From a virus: DNA of 20,174 bases. The notes beneath the pieces are model-generated. The model had not been told where the DNA came from. It worked only from the letters and a program-made list of their open reading frames with translations, and did not search any database. The stretch spans positions 1-20,174 of IMG/VR virus record IMGVR_UViG_3300013006_000858; one strand, written 5' to 3'. Position numbers and translations under genes: made by a program. Of this stretch, positions 1-7,331 are shown piece after piece (the stretch's first letter is position 1; each line of letters starts with the position of its first letter).

Positions 1-1
1 G

Positions 2-2161
2 TATCATAGTGCTAGATTTGTTGTTTACAAGCCTGACCGTGAAGGTGCCACCCACTGGATAGCTGCTGATAGTGAACACTTCACTCATCACAGCATGGCT
101 CCAGCCATGGGAGCTTGGTTGATCCGAGGATATGTGCAATACCTGGGTGATGGCGAATATGCCTATCGCAGCATGGAAGTTTATTCTCCCAAAACTATGT
201 ACCATCCTTTACTTAAAACTTGGGAGCGGGCTGGTATTCAGGATGGCAATCCAGAAGTGGTAGAATCGCATGCCAGGATGGAATCCCTAATCAACAATGA
301 CCAAGGTTGGGGTAGGGTGCCCAACAATCAGAATGTGGACTACTTGGGCATGCGAGTGAGTATGAAACCCAGCATGTTCTTAAAACTGGCTGCACCTTTG
401 GAGAGAGTAGATGCTCATAGTTTGAAGGGCATGGTAACTCATCTAAACTCCGGTGGTACAGTAGCCAGTCCTTGGTTGGTCATACGCATACCAGAAGCAT
501 GGGAAGAGGGCAATTATGATCAGGCAGCCCAAGTTACCAGTCATGAAGGCAGAAACAGAATGTATGCCATCCAGGATGTGCAAGGTGACGCGCCTGTGGA
601 AGTGCATGTTTTCTTTGCATCAGGGCTGAGAGCCAGACACATAAAACCAGACTGGGTGCGTCACATGATGCATGAGCTGATTCCACAAGGTCATAACACA
701 CCACAGTCTGATACTTGGTTCACGCCCATCAAACAACAAGTGGATGAACATCTGGTAGCAGAGGCTGCATCAGTCAAACTAGGACCTCAGTTGTATGTGC
801 CGCATCCAAAAAATCTAAAAGAAGGTCTCAAACCAGAGGCCAAACTGTGGACCAGTACTGCTCACAAGAGTGATGCTGGTTACACTAGTGCCTGGGCAGA
901 ATGGTGTTCACATGCCATGCCAGCATGGTTGGGTCATGAAGGCACACTGTATGATGTGAAGCCTGGTGCTCGAATCCTCACGATAAACACTGACCGTCAA
1001 GCACGTGCCATAGCTAAAAAATATGGTGTGCAGATGACCAATGTGATGAGTCTGCTGCGTCTCATGCCCTGGGACCGGATCAGCCAAGACTATGATGCTG
1101 TGCATCATGTACCCTCTGGTGACAGACTGAGCAACTTGCTCATGGGCACATGGGACGTGGAAAGCACCGCTTGGTTCAACATGAACTTTTTGACCAATCC
1201 CCGCAAGGTGCACATAAGCACCCAAGATCCACCCTTAGATGAAGCTTGGAGCAAGAAATACAAAAAGAGCATCAACTGTGCCAACCCCAAAGGGTTTAGC
1301 CAACGTGCTCATTGTGCAGGCAGGAAAGCTAGATCAGCACACAGAAAAACTAAATCCACAAGTGTGAGTGAGGCTACCACCAGAACCAACAAGCAGGGTG
1401 CTCCAGGCACTCTCAAAGCCAAGATATCAGGCAAAGTCACATGTGACAAAGTGCAAAAACTCAAACACAGACGGAATGCCACTCCGCACGATGTGAGTCA
1501 AGCCAACTGGTTTATAAACATGCATAATTGTGAAGAATCTGTGCGCTTGAGTGAAATTTTCCAGGAGCCTGCGCAACCTGCAGACTGGAAAAAATTCCAG
1601 CACGGCAAATACACTTCCTGGGAAACAGAGTTTTATCTACTCAACAAATTGATAAAAGTGGAAGTTCACGGCGATTACAACCAGACTGGCGCACTGTTTG
1701 TCACACGCAATACAGATTTGGATTTACCCAAGACTTATCAAGGATATCAAGTCATATTCAGAGTGGCTGGCAGCACAGAAGTCACTGGCGAAATGGGTGC
1801 ATCTGCTGCCAAGGTATTCGAGGATGTGGTGAGCGTGTTCCGCGGTTTTTTTGACACACATGACTGGGACTATATTCTGTTCACAGGTCAAGAAGGCAGC
1901 AGAGATAGTTTATACGATAGGATAGCCCAACGGTTGGCCCGTCAAGTGGGTGCCAAAGTGGCCGCCTACAGAAGTGAATTTCTCATATACAAACCTGGTG
2001 ACGGATTAGCCGAACAGGGCGGAGTGGGGCTTGTGGTGCCGGGTGTGAACATGCCAGCCGGCATGCATCCAGATGAGATTCGCCGTCAGGCCAAAAAGTT
2101 TGGTTTTAAAACAACCAAAGATGGTGTGCCCCCTGTGGCAAGAACTGACGGAAAATATTGA
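2..2161 (+). CDS. Large mosaic phage protein of unknown function, 5' end outside the window
   Basis: The reading frame is open from base 2, so the gene starts upstream; the first in-window ATG (95) is not a convincing start. At least 719 residues are present. I see four segments. The first contains a SHEGRNRM motif (about nt 538-565) followed by GLRARHI, a combination I associate with uncharacterised marine-phage proteins. The second (about 880-1020) has an MPAWLGHEGTLYDVKPGARI-like stretch. The third is a basic Cys-containing patch (about 1270-1350) with INCANPKGFSQRAHC. The fourth is a C-terminal globular domain (about 1560-2010), followed by a tail reading HPDEIRRQAKKFGF and then GVPPVARTDG. 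No catalytic motif can be named. Its place ahead of glycan genes and a propeller protein suggests a virion or internal protein, but this is inference. Confidence 0.75.
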   Translation, partial: YHSARFVVYKPDREGATHWIAADSEHFTHHSMAPAMGAWLIRGYVQYLGDGEYAYRSMEVYSPKTMYHPLLKTWERAGIQDGNPEVVESHARMESLINNDQGWGRVPNNQNVDYLGMRVSMKPSMFLKLAAPLERVDAHSLKGMVTHLNSGGTVASPWLVIRIPEAWEEGNYDQAAQVTSHEGRNRMYAIQDVQGDAPVEVHVFFASGLRARHIKPDWVRHMMHELIPQGHNTPQSDTWFTPIKQQVDEHLVAEAASVKLGPQLYVPHPKNLKEGLKPEAKLWTSTAHKSDAGYTSAWAEWCSHAMPAWLGHEGTLYDVKPGARILTINTDRQARAIAKKYGVQMTNVMSLLRLMPWDRISQDYDAVHHVPSGDRLSNLLMGTWDVESTAWFNMNFLTNPRKVHISTQDPPLDEAWSKKYKKSINCANPKGFSQRAHCAGRKARSAHRKTKSTSVSEATTRTNKQGAPGTLKAKISGKVTCDKVQKLKHRRNATPHDVSQANWFINMHNCEESVRLSEIFQEPAQPADWKKFQHGKYTSWETEFYLLNKLIKVEVHGDYNQTGALFVTRNTDLDLPKTYQGYQVIFRVAGSTEVTGEMGASAAKVFEDVVSVFRGFFDTHDWDYILFTGQEGSRDSLYDRIAQRLARQVGAKVAAYRSEFLIYKPGDGLAEQGGVGLVVPGVNMPAGMHPDEIRRQAKKFGFKTTKDGVPPVARTDGKY

Positions 2162-2177
2162 ATCACTAGCAGTGTTC

Positions 2178-2191
2178 CCTCACAATTGAGG
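2178..2191 (+). promoter_or_regulatory. Small hairpin covering the ribosome-binding region of the FkbM gene
   Basis: CCTCA and TGAGG form a perfect 5-bp stem with a 4-base loop. The right arm holds the only Shine-Dalgarno-like bases (GAGG) before the ATG at 2194, only 2 bases away, which is closer than usual. It could mask initiation or be chance; the stem is short. Confidence 0.3.
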
Positions 2192-2193
2192 TA

Positions 2194-2880
2194 ATGCTCA
2201 GTATCAAACAACAACGTTTACTGGAACTGTCTCAACAGCCCCTGTTACCCCACACTCACGTTCAATATCTGGAACATCTCAAGGCTCAGGGGGTCAACCC
2301 CCGGGTTGTTTATGATCTGGGTAGTTGTGTGCTACACTGGTATAATGTGGCACATCAAATTTGGCCTGATGCCCAGTATCATGTGCTGGATGCCATGGAC
2401 AGTGCAGAGTTCCTGTATCAGGAGCAGCAGTTACCCTATCACATTGGGGTGCTCAGCAACAGTGATCGCAAAACTGTCACGTTCTGGCAAAATGACTATC
2501 ATCCAGGTGGCAACAGCTATTACAGAGAAAATCCTGAGATCAACCTGGAAGTGGACCAGTATTTCAATGATAGCCACAAGCGTGTTTTGCAGTGTAGCAC
2601 TTTGGACACTATCATAAGTGTGAACCATTGGCCTGTGCCTGATTTTGTAAAAATGGATGTGCAGGGTGCAGAGCAGGATGTTTTGTTGGGCATGACCAAC
2701 ACACTACCCCATGTGCAACATTTGATACTGGAACTGCAAAATGTGGAATACAACAAAGGTGCTCCGCTCAGCCAGCATGTGATCTCCTGGTTGGAGCAAC
2801 GTGGATTTGACTGTGTGGCTCCTTTGTTTAGTAATAATGGTGCTGATGGCGACTATCATTTTACAAGGAAGAGTTCATGA
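2194..2880 (+). CDS. FkbM-family SAM-dependent methyltransferase
   Basis: The 228-residue product has the Rossmann-type methyltransferase layout of the FkbM family. A SAM-loop-like VVYDLGS lies at residues 38-44 (Asp41), and the family signature DFVKMDVQGAEQDVL lies near 150-164 (Asp155, Glu160). FkbM enzymes O-methylate sugars or polyketides, so methylation of a glycan is the likely role. The stop codon overlaps the start of the next gene (ATGA at 2877-2880), and that gene encodes a multi-domain glycosyltransferase, which supports a joint glycan task. The start is uncertain because the only SD-like sequence sits 2 bases from this ATG and inside a small hairpin. The SAM loop is not the canonical GxGxG, as is common in this family. 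The substrate is unknown. Confidence 0.8.
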   Translation: MLSIKQQRLLELSQQPLLPHTHVQYLEHLKAQGVNPRVVYDLGSCVLHWYNVAHQIWPDAQYHVLDAMDSAEFLYQEQQLPYHIGVLSNSDRKTVTFWQNDYHPGGNSYYRENPEINLEVDQYFNDSHKRVLQCSTLDTIISVNHWPVPDFVKMDVQGAEQDVLLGMTNTLPHVQHLILELQNVEYNKGAPLSQHVISWLEQRGFDCVAPLFSNNGADGDYHFTRKSS

Positions 2881-5642
2881 AGATAGCATTTGTAGACACT
2901 CTGGGATTGCCCTATGACGGCAACACCATAAACAATCGTGGATTGGGTGGCAGTGAAAGTGCTGTGATCTATTTGAGTGCAGAGCTGATCAAGTTGGGCA
3001 TGGATGTGACAGTATTTTGTCATTGTAATGCTGATGATGCCAGGCCTGGAGTGTATAACGGAGTCAAATATATACCACTCCCTGAAATAGCCAACCATGC
3101 TTGTGATTTTGATGTGGCCATAGCCAGTCGTAGTGTAGAGACTTGGCTACCCCCGGAATTGCGTGCCAATGTGAACAGCAAAGTGGATCTGAATATTTTT
3201 GATCGTTTACAAGAGCGTGCCCGGTTCAAAGTGCTGTGGATGCATGACACCTTTTGCTATGGCGATCAGGTTGTGGAGCATTTGGTTGTGCATGGTTGTA
3301 TTCATGAGCTGTTTGTGTTGAGTGATTGGCATCTGAGTTATGTGCTCAACTGTGACCACGGTGCTCGTCGCAACTTTGAAGTGCTCAAGAACAAAACTTT
3401 CCTTACTCGCAACGGTGCCAAGAACTGGCTACCCTGGATTGATCCCAGCCAAAAAGACCCCCATCAGTTTGTATATAACAGCAGTGTCAGCAAGGGTATG
3501 GCTCCCTTGCTGGAACAAATTTGGCCACACGTCAAGCAGAACATTCCTGAAGCCAAGCTGAAAATCATTGGTGGCTACTACAGGTTCCGCCCTGAAGATC
3601 CGCCTGATGAACAAGAACAAAAGTGGCGCTTGTTGAAGGACACTTTTGATGGCAATCAGGGTGTTGAGTTCACTGGAATCATTACTCAACAACAGATTGC
3701 ACAGACTCTGGCCCAGAGCAGCCTCATGCTCTATCCTAGTGCATTTCCTGAAACTTTTGGTATCAGCGCACTGGAAAGTCTGAATGCTCTCACCCCATTG
3801 GTAACCTGCAGATTTGGAGCACTGGAAGAGATAGCCATTGACCAAGCCTGTTATAAAATGGACTATGCTATTGCACCCAATGGTTTGTTCCCCAACATAA
3901 ACAGTGAACAGCAGGTCAAAAAGTATGTGGAGTTGGTGTGCTGGGCACACAGCAACAAATATCTGCTGCAACAGAAGCAAAACTTCTGTCGTATTGTTCA
4001 ACCCCTGATTGGATGGGATACGGTGGCCCTTCAGTGGAAGCAACACTTGTGCAAAGTGTCGGGCAGATATTTGTTGTCACATGAATTTGACAAAGTTTCA
4101 CATGCAAAACTTCGCTGGCAGCAAGTGTTTGGTCGCAGATACACAAACCCGGAAGATCATAACACTGTGAGTAAACCACAGCAGCCCATTGTTGTGATCA
4201 CACCCTTTTACAACTGCCAATCATATATTGTAAGATGTATCATGAGTGTGGCCACACAAAGCTACGGGAACTATGTGCATGTGTTGAGAGATGATGCCAG
4301 CACTGATTCCAGTTACCAGGTGGCCCAATCTGTTATTGAAAGCCTGTCTCCTGACATTCAGCATAGGTTTATACTACAAAAAAACACCAGCAATCAGGGC
4401 GCAGTGCAGAATCAGTTTGAGATGTTGGAATATGCAAGGGACAGCCACGGCAGTGATACCATTGTCATGTTACTGGATGGTGATGACTGTTTGGTAAACC
4501 GAAACGATTTGTTTAGTTTTTACAACCAGCTGTTTGATCAAAACACTGAATTTGCGTATGGTAGTTGCTGGAGTCTGGCGGACAATATTCCCCTTGTGGC
4601 CCAGGAATATCCACCCCATGTCAAGCAAGACAAGAGCTATCGAAAGCACTTGTTCAACTGGCTCATGCCCTATACCCACCTGAGAGCTTTTCGTATGCAG
4701 TTGTTCAACACAATCAAGCCACAGCAATGGCAGGATGAAAATCAAAAATGGTTCAGGGCTGGCGGGGACACCAGTGTATTTTACAGTCTGATTGAAGCTG
4801 CTGATCCCTCCAAGGTTCGTGCTGTGCAGGACATTGTCATGAACTACAATGACACAAACCCACTCAATGACTACAAAGTGAACAGCGAAGAGCAAAACCA
4901 AACAGCACGCAAAGTGTTGGGAATGACTGTGCAAGCCCCTATGGTTCCCCTCACATCCCCAGCTGCTCAAGAAAAGCCATCCATGAACATCACACCAGCA
5001 CCAACACCCATGCCTGCACCCACATTGCTTAGAACCAAACAGATACTGATTGGAGTTCCCACAGCACGCTACATTGAAGTGGAAACATTCAAGAGCATCT
5101 ATGATCAGATTGTACCAGCCAACTGTGAAGCTCACTTCCAATACTTTTGGGGTTACAATGTGGAGCAAGTGCGTAACATCATGGTCCAATGGTGTTTGCA
5201 AAACAAGTTTGACTATATGCTCAACGTGGACAGTGACATTGTAATGCCGCCTCATGCTCTGAGCAGGCTCATGGAGATACAGGATGAAAAAACTGCCATC
5301 ACCAGTGGTGTTTATATCCAACGCAAGGAAGGTGTGAAGATACCTGAAGTGTTTGTTCACAATCCCGCCACAGGTGGGCAAATGAACATGCCCATTGAAA
5401 ATGTGCAGGGATCTGATCTCATTGAGGTGGAAGGAGTGGGCTTTGGCTGCTGCCTGGTGCGAACAGATGTATTCCAAGCAGTGGGCAACCCCTGGTTTGA
5501 ATACAGGAGCAGCATTGATTTCAGCAAGGTTGTGAGTGAAGATGTGGATTTTTGTACCAAAGCCAGAGCCAAAGGCTATCGTGTGGTGGTGGACACTGGG
5601 CTAAAACTGGGCCATCTCACCAAAACAACTCTTGTTGTGTAA
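2877..5642 (+). CDS. Triple-domain glycosyltransferase (GT-B + GT2 + second GT-A)
   Basis: The 921-residue protein joins three glycosyltransferase modules. Residues 1 to about 410 are GT-B (GT4-like): an N-terminal MKIAFVDT strand with a GLGGSESA loop, and an EX7E pair (Glu292 and Glu300 in FPETFGISALES). Residues about 435-685 form a GT2-type GT-A domain, starting PIVVITPFYN and carrying LLDGDD (Asp534, Asp536, Asp537). A Pro/Ala/Thr linker follows (about 686-718). Residues about 719-921 form a second GT-A-like domain with a DSD motif (Asp785, Asp787). Such fusions usually build a short glycan by successive transfers. The gene is translationally coupled to the FkbM methyltransferase upstream. 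The target could be a virion protein, host surface glycan or DNA; nothing here decides. All three active-site motifs look intact. Confidence 0.85.
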   Translation: MKIAFVDTLGLPYDGNTINNRGLGGSESAVIYLSAELIKLGMDVTVFCHCNADDARPGVYNGVKYIPLPEIANHACDFDVAIASRSVETWLPPELRANVNSKVDLNIFDRLQERARFKVLWMHDTFCYGDQVVEHLVVHGCIHELFVLSDWHLSYVLNCDHGARRNFEVLKNKTFLTRNGAKNWLPWIDPSQKDPHQFVYNSSVSKGMAPLLEQIWPHVKQNIPEAKLKIIGGYYRFRPEDPPDEQEQKWRLLKDTFDGNQGVEFTGIITQQQIAQTLAQSSLMLYPSAFPETFGISALESLNALTPLVTCRFGALEEIAIDQACYKMDYAIAPNGLFPNINSEQQVKKYVELVCWAHSNKYLLQQKQNFCRIVQPLIGWDTVALQWKQHLCKVSGRYLLSHEFDKVSHAKLRWQQVFGRRYTNPEDHNTVSKPQQPIVVITPFYNCQSYIVRCIMSVATQSYGNYVHVLRDDASTDSSYQVAQSVIESLSPDIQHRFILQKNTSNQGAVQNQFEMLEYARDSHGSDTIVMLLDGDDCLVNRNDLFSFYNQLFDQNTEFAYGSCWSLADNIPLVAQEYPPHVKQDKSYRKHLFNWLMPYTHLRAFRMQLFNTIKPQQWQDENQKWFRAGGDTSVFYSLIEAADPSKVRAVQDIVMNYNDTNPLNDYKVNSEEQNQTARKVLGMTVQAPMVPLTSPAAQEKPSMNITPAPTPMPAPTLLRTKQILIGVPTARYIEVETFKSIYDQIVPANCEAHFQYFWGYNVEQVRNIMVQWCLQNKFDYMLNVDSDIVMPPHALSRLMEIQDEKTAITSGVYIQRKEGVKIPEVFVHNPATGGQMNMPIENVQGSDLIEVEGVGFGCCLVRTDVFQAVGNPWFEYRSSIDFSKVVSEDVDFCTKARAKGYRVVVDTGLKLGHLTKTTLVV

Positions 5643-5657
5643 TCCTTAAATATTGGC

Positions 5658-6689
5658 ATGGTAATCTATGTTGACCGCTATGCCCTGGGTGCAGATCCTC
5701 TTGCTTATTATAGCAAAAGCAAGATAAAAAAGACTGTGGATAATGGACTGACTTGGAGTGATGTTCCAGCTCCTTTTCCAGTTCATCGCCAGCTTATCAG
5801 TGCTGCCTCTGGATACGTTGCTCCAAACACACATGTGATTGCATTGAGCAATGGTGGTGATGGTGCCATCAGTGTTATTACCCCCATCTCAGGCAGCAAT
5901 GATCCTGTGGATTGGACTACCTACAATTTTGAAAATCCCAGCTGGCAGCTCAACAAGGTAATAAACACCTCGTCCAGCAGCCCATTCCTAGCAGTTGGCT
6001 ATGAAAAGAATCTCACCGCCCGTGCAGAAATGGCAGTTGTTGTGTACACAGACACTGGATATGACAGCAGCACTTGGGAACGCAGATGGATCAGCACAGA
6101 CACTTACAGTGGGTTGTTTGATGTGAGTGCTATGGATTTTAACAATTATTTTGCAGTGGGCTACGTGAATAGTTTCGGCAGCCCACTATTACTTTGGAGC
6201 AGTGATACTCTCACCTGGAATCCTATTCCGTTGCCCTCTACTATCACGGGTCCTTTATATAGTGTTGCGACGGATGGATTCAATAGTATTATTCGTATTG
6301 GTGGCAATGGTTTTGTGGCCACTGCCACCTGGCAAGGGCCAAACACTCGTGACTGGGTGGTGAATAATAGGCTGTTGAGAAACGGCAAACCCAAAGCCAT
6401 CACAACACTTGTGAACACATTTGGTTTCCTGTCTGGCCCAGTCACAGGCATGGCGCTGAGCGGAGACACAATTTTCTGGAGTCAGAACGAATACGACTAC
6501 ACAAGCATCACTGTGCCTGGTTACAACTTTAAAAGTGCCTATTGGGATGGCACCAAATGGTATTTTGGTTGCACAAGCCGTTTGAACCAATACACAGGGT
6601 TCTTTGGCACCTTCACCAACGAAGCCAACCCCACGCTCCAGCTCACTGGATTCAATAATGGAGTTCACGCCTACGCTTGGTTGGGATAG
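5658..6689 (+). CDS. Beta-propeller-like (BNR/sialidase-type repeat) phage protein
   Basis: The 343-residue product has no catalytic motif that I recognise. It contains repeated blade-like units with aromatic and Asp-rich turns: TVDNGLTWSDVP near residues 23-34, DTLTWNPIPLP near the middle, and FWSQNEYDY and YWDGTKWYFG near the end. The D-x-G-x-T-W and S-D-x-x-T-W patterns resemble BNR or Asp-box repeats of beta-propellers. The protein is Ser/Thr/Asn/Gly rich with no signal peptide, as expected of a tail or receptor-binding component. The ATG at 5658 is 15 bases after the preceding stop and has a poor Shine-Dalgarno, so the start is moderately uncertain. It follows the glycosyltransferase gene and closes the first block. 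The virion role is inferred. Confidence 0.6.
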   Translation: MVIYVDRYALGADPLAYYSKSKIKKTVDNGLTWSDVPAPFPVHRQLISAASGYVAPNTHVIALSNGGDGAISVITPISGSNDPVDWTTYNFENPSWQLNKVINTSSSSPFLAVGYEKNLTARAEMAVVVYTDTGYDSSTWERRWISTDTYSGLFDVSAMDFNNYFAVGYVNSFGSPLLLWSSDTLTWNPIPLPSTITGPLYSVATDGFNSIIRIGGNGFVATATWQGPNTRDWVVNNRLLRNGKPKAITTLVNTFGFLSGPVTGMALSGDTIFWSQNEYDYTSITVPGYNFKSAYWDGTKWYFGCTSRLNQYTGFFGTFTNEANPTLQLTGFNNGVHAYAWLG

Positions 6690-6690
6690 T

Positions 6691-6719
6691 TTGACATAAT
6701 CGCCAGCCCACAACATACT
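6691..6719 (+). promoter_or_regulatory. Sigma70-type promoter for the dsbA-polymerase unit
   Basis: TTGACA (6691-6696, perfect -35), a 17-base spacer and CATACT (6714-6719, 4 of 6 for -10) lie just after the stop of the propeller gene and 35 bases before the dsbA-like ATG. Four other elements in the window share the TTGACA-like box and 17-base spacing. Confidence 0.65.
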
Positions 6720-6724
6720 CACTG

Positions 6725-6737
6725 GGTTATTATAACC
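6725..6737. promoter_or_regulatory. Dyad at the predicted transcription start (possible operator)
   Basis: GGTTA-TTA-TAACC is a perfect 5+3+5 inverted repeat beginning 5 bases after the -10 box. Its position fits an operator or a 5'-leader stem. It is short, so chance is possible. Confidence 0.3.
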
Positions 6738-6753
6738 TCAATGGAGATGTAAA

Positions 6754-7029
6754 ATGAGTCTGGGTGTACTAAGTGCTGCTGATAAGGCACGTATTCAAAA
6801 TTTGATCAACAGCGGCATTGATACCATGCGTGAAATTGCCACACTCAAGGAAGGCCTCAAGGATACTGTTTCAGCAGTGGGTGAGGAAATGGATCTCAAG
6901 CCTGCTGTACTCAACAAGGCTATCCGCATGGCCTACAAGGCCAGCGCCAAGAACCAGAATGTTGTGGAAGATGCACAGGAAGAGCTGGACACTCTGGAAG
7001 GCCTACTCAAGGCCGCTGGTGTGGCTTGA
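6754..7029 (+). CDS. dsbA: DsbA-like double-stranded DNA-binding protein, late-transcription coregulator
   Basis: The 91-residue, highly helical protein matches the pattern of T4-type DsbA. An N-terminal helix (SAADKARIQNLINSG) is followed by a long heptad-like helix (MREIATLKEGLKDTVSAVGE), then the conserved-looking EEMDLKPAVLNKAIRMAYK segment and an acidic C-terminal helix. In T4, DsbA binds DNA near late promoters and aids late transcription. The start is supported by GGAGA about 8 bases before the ATG. It is the first gene behind the 6691-6719 promoter and is coupled to the next gene, whose TTG start overlaps this stop. The neighbouring gp43 and gp45 homologues agree with T4-superfamily replication and transcription genes. 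The assignment rests on pattern and context. Confidence 0.75.
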   Translation: MSLGVLSAADKARIQNLINSGIDTMREIATLKEGLKDTVSAVGEEMDLKPAVLNKAIRMAYKASAKNQNVVEDAQEELDTLEGLLKAAGVA

Positions 7030-7319
7030 CTTTAAAAATCCTGTCGTTGATTGTTGATCTGGCAAGAGAATTTCGTAAGGAATTCTCTTGTCGTCCCTTT
7101 GTGGTGTGCTGTGAAACAGTGGGCACCATCACCAGCATGATAGCCAGTGTTATGGTAAGCTTTCAGCTGGCTGGCATGATGGCTGTGTTTTTATTATGGT
7201 TGGTGGGCAGTGTCTGCTTGAGTACTGCTGGGGTTTTGCGTAAAAATTTGATGTGGACTTTGTTAAGCATGTTTTACCTGATAATGAATCTGGTGGGCAT
7301 TGCACTTTTACTCATCTAG
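7026..7319 (+). CDS. Small integral membrane protein
   Basis: The 97-residue product begins at a TTG that overlaps the preceding stop (TTGA), which suggests translational coupling; no ATG lies near the N-terminus. A short amphipathic segment (residues 1-22, basic, with EFRKEF) precedes three hydrophobic stretches at about 24-46, 48-70 and 74-97, with LRKN as a positive loop between the last two. That fits a three-span inner-membrane protein. It lies between the dsbA-like gene and DNA polymerase, where T4-type marine phages often carry small membrane proteins of unknown function. No motif gives a role. A TTG start is less secure than an ATG, so the exact N-terminus may differ. Confidence 0.65.
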   Translation: MTLKILSLIVDLAREFRKEFSCRPFVVCCETVGTITSMIASVMVSFQLAGMMAVFLLWLVGSVCLSTAGVLRKNLMWTLLSMFYLIMNLVGIALLLI

Positions 7320-7331
7320 GAGATTAGAGTT

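Noticed and set aside
4470-5477. 335-codon open frame on the minus strand
   Set aside because: It lies wholly opposite the triple-domain glycosyltransferase, is rich in Cys/His/Trp, and has no family motif. It is a shadow frame.
5644-5652. TTAAATA resembling a T4 late promoter (TATAAATA)
   Set aside because: It mismatches the consensus and is only about 6 bases from the next ATG, too close for a leader.
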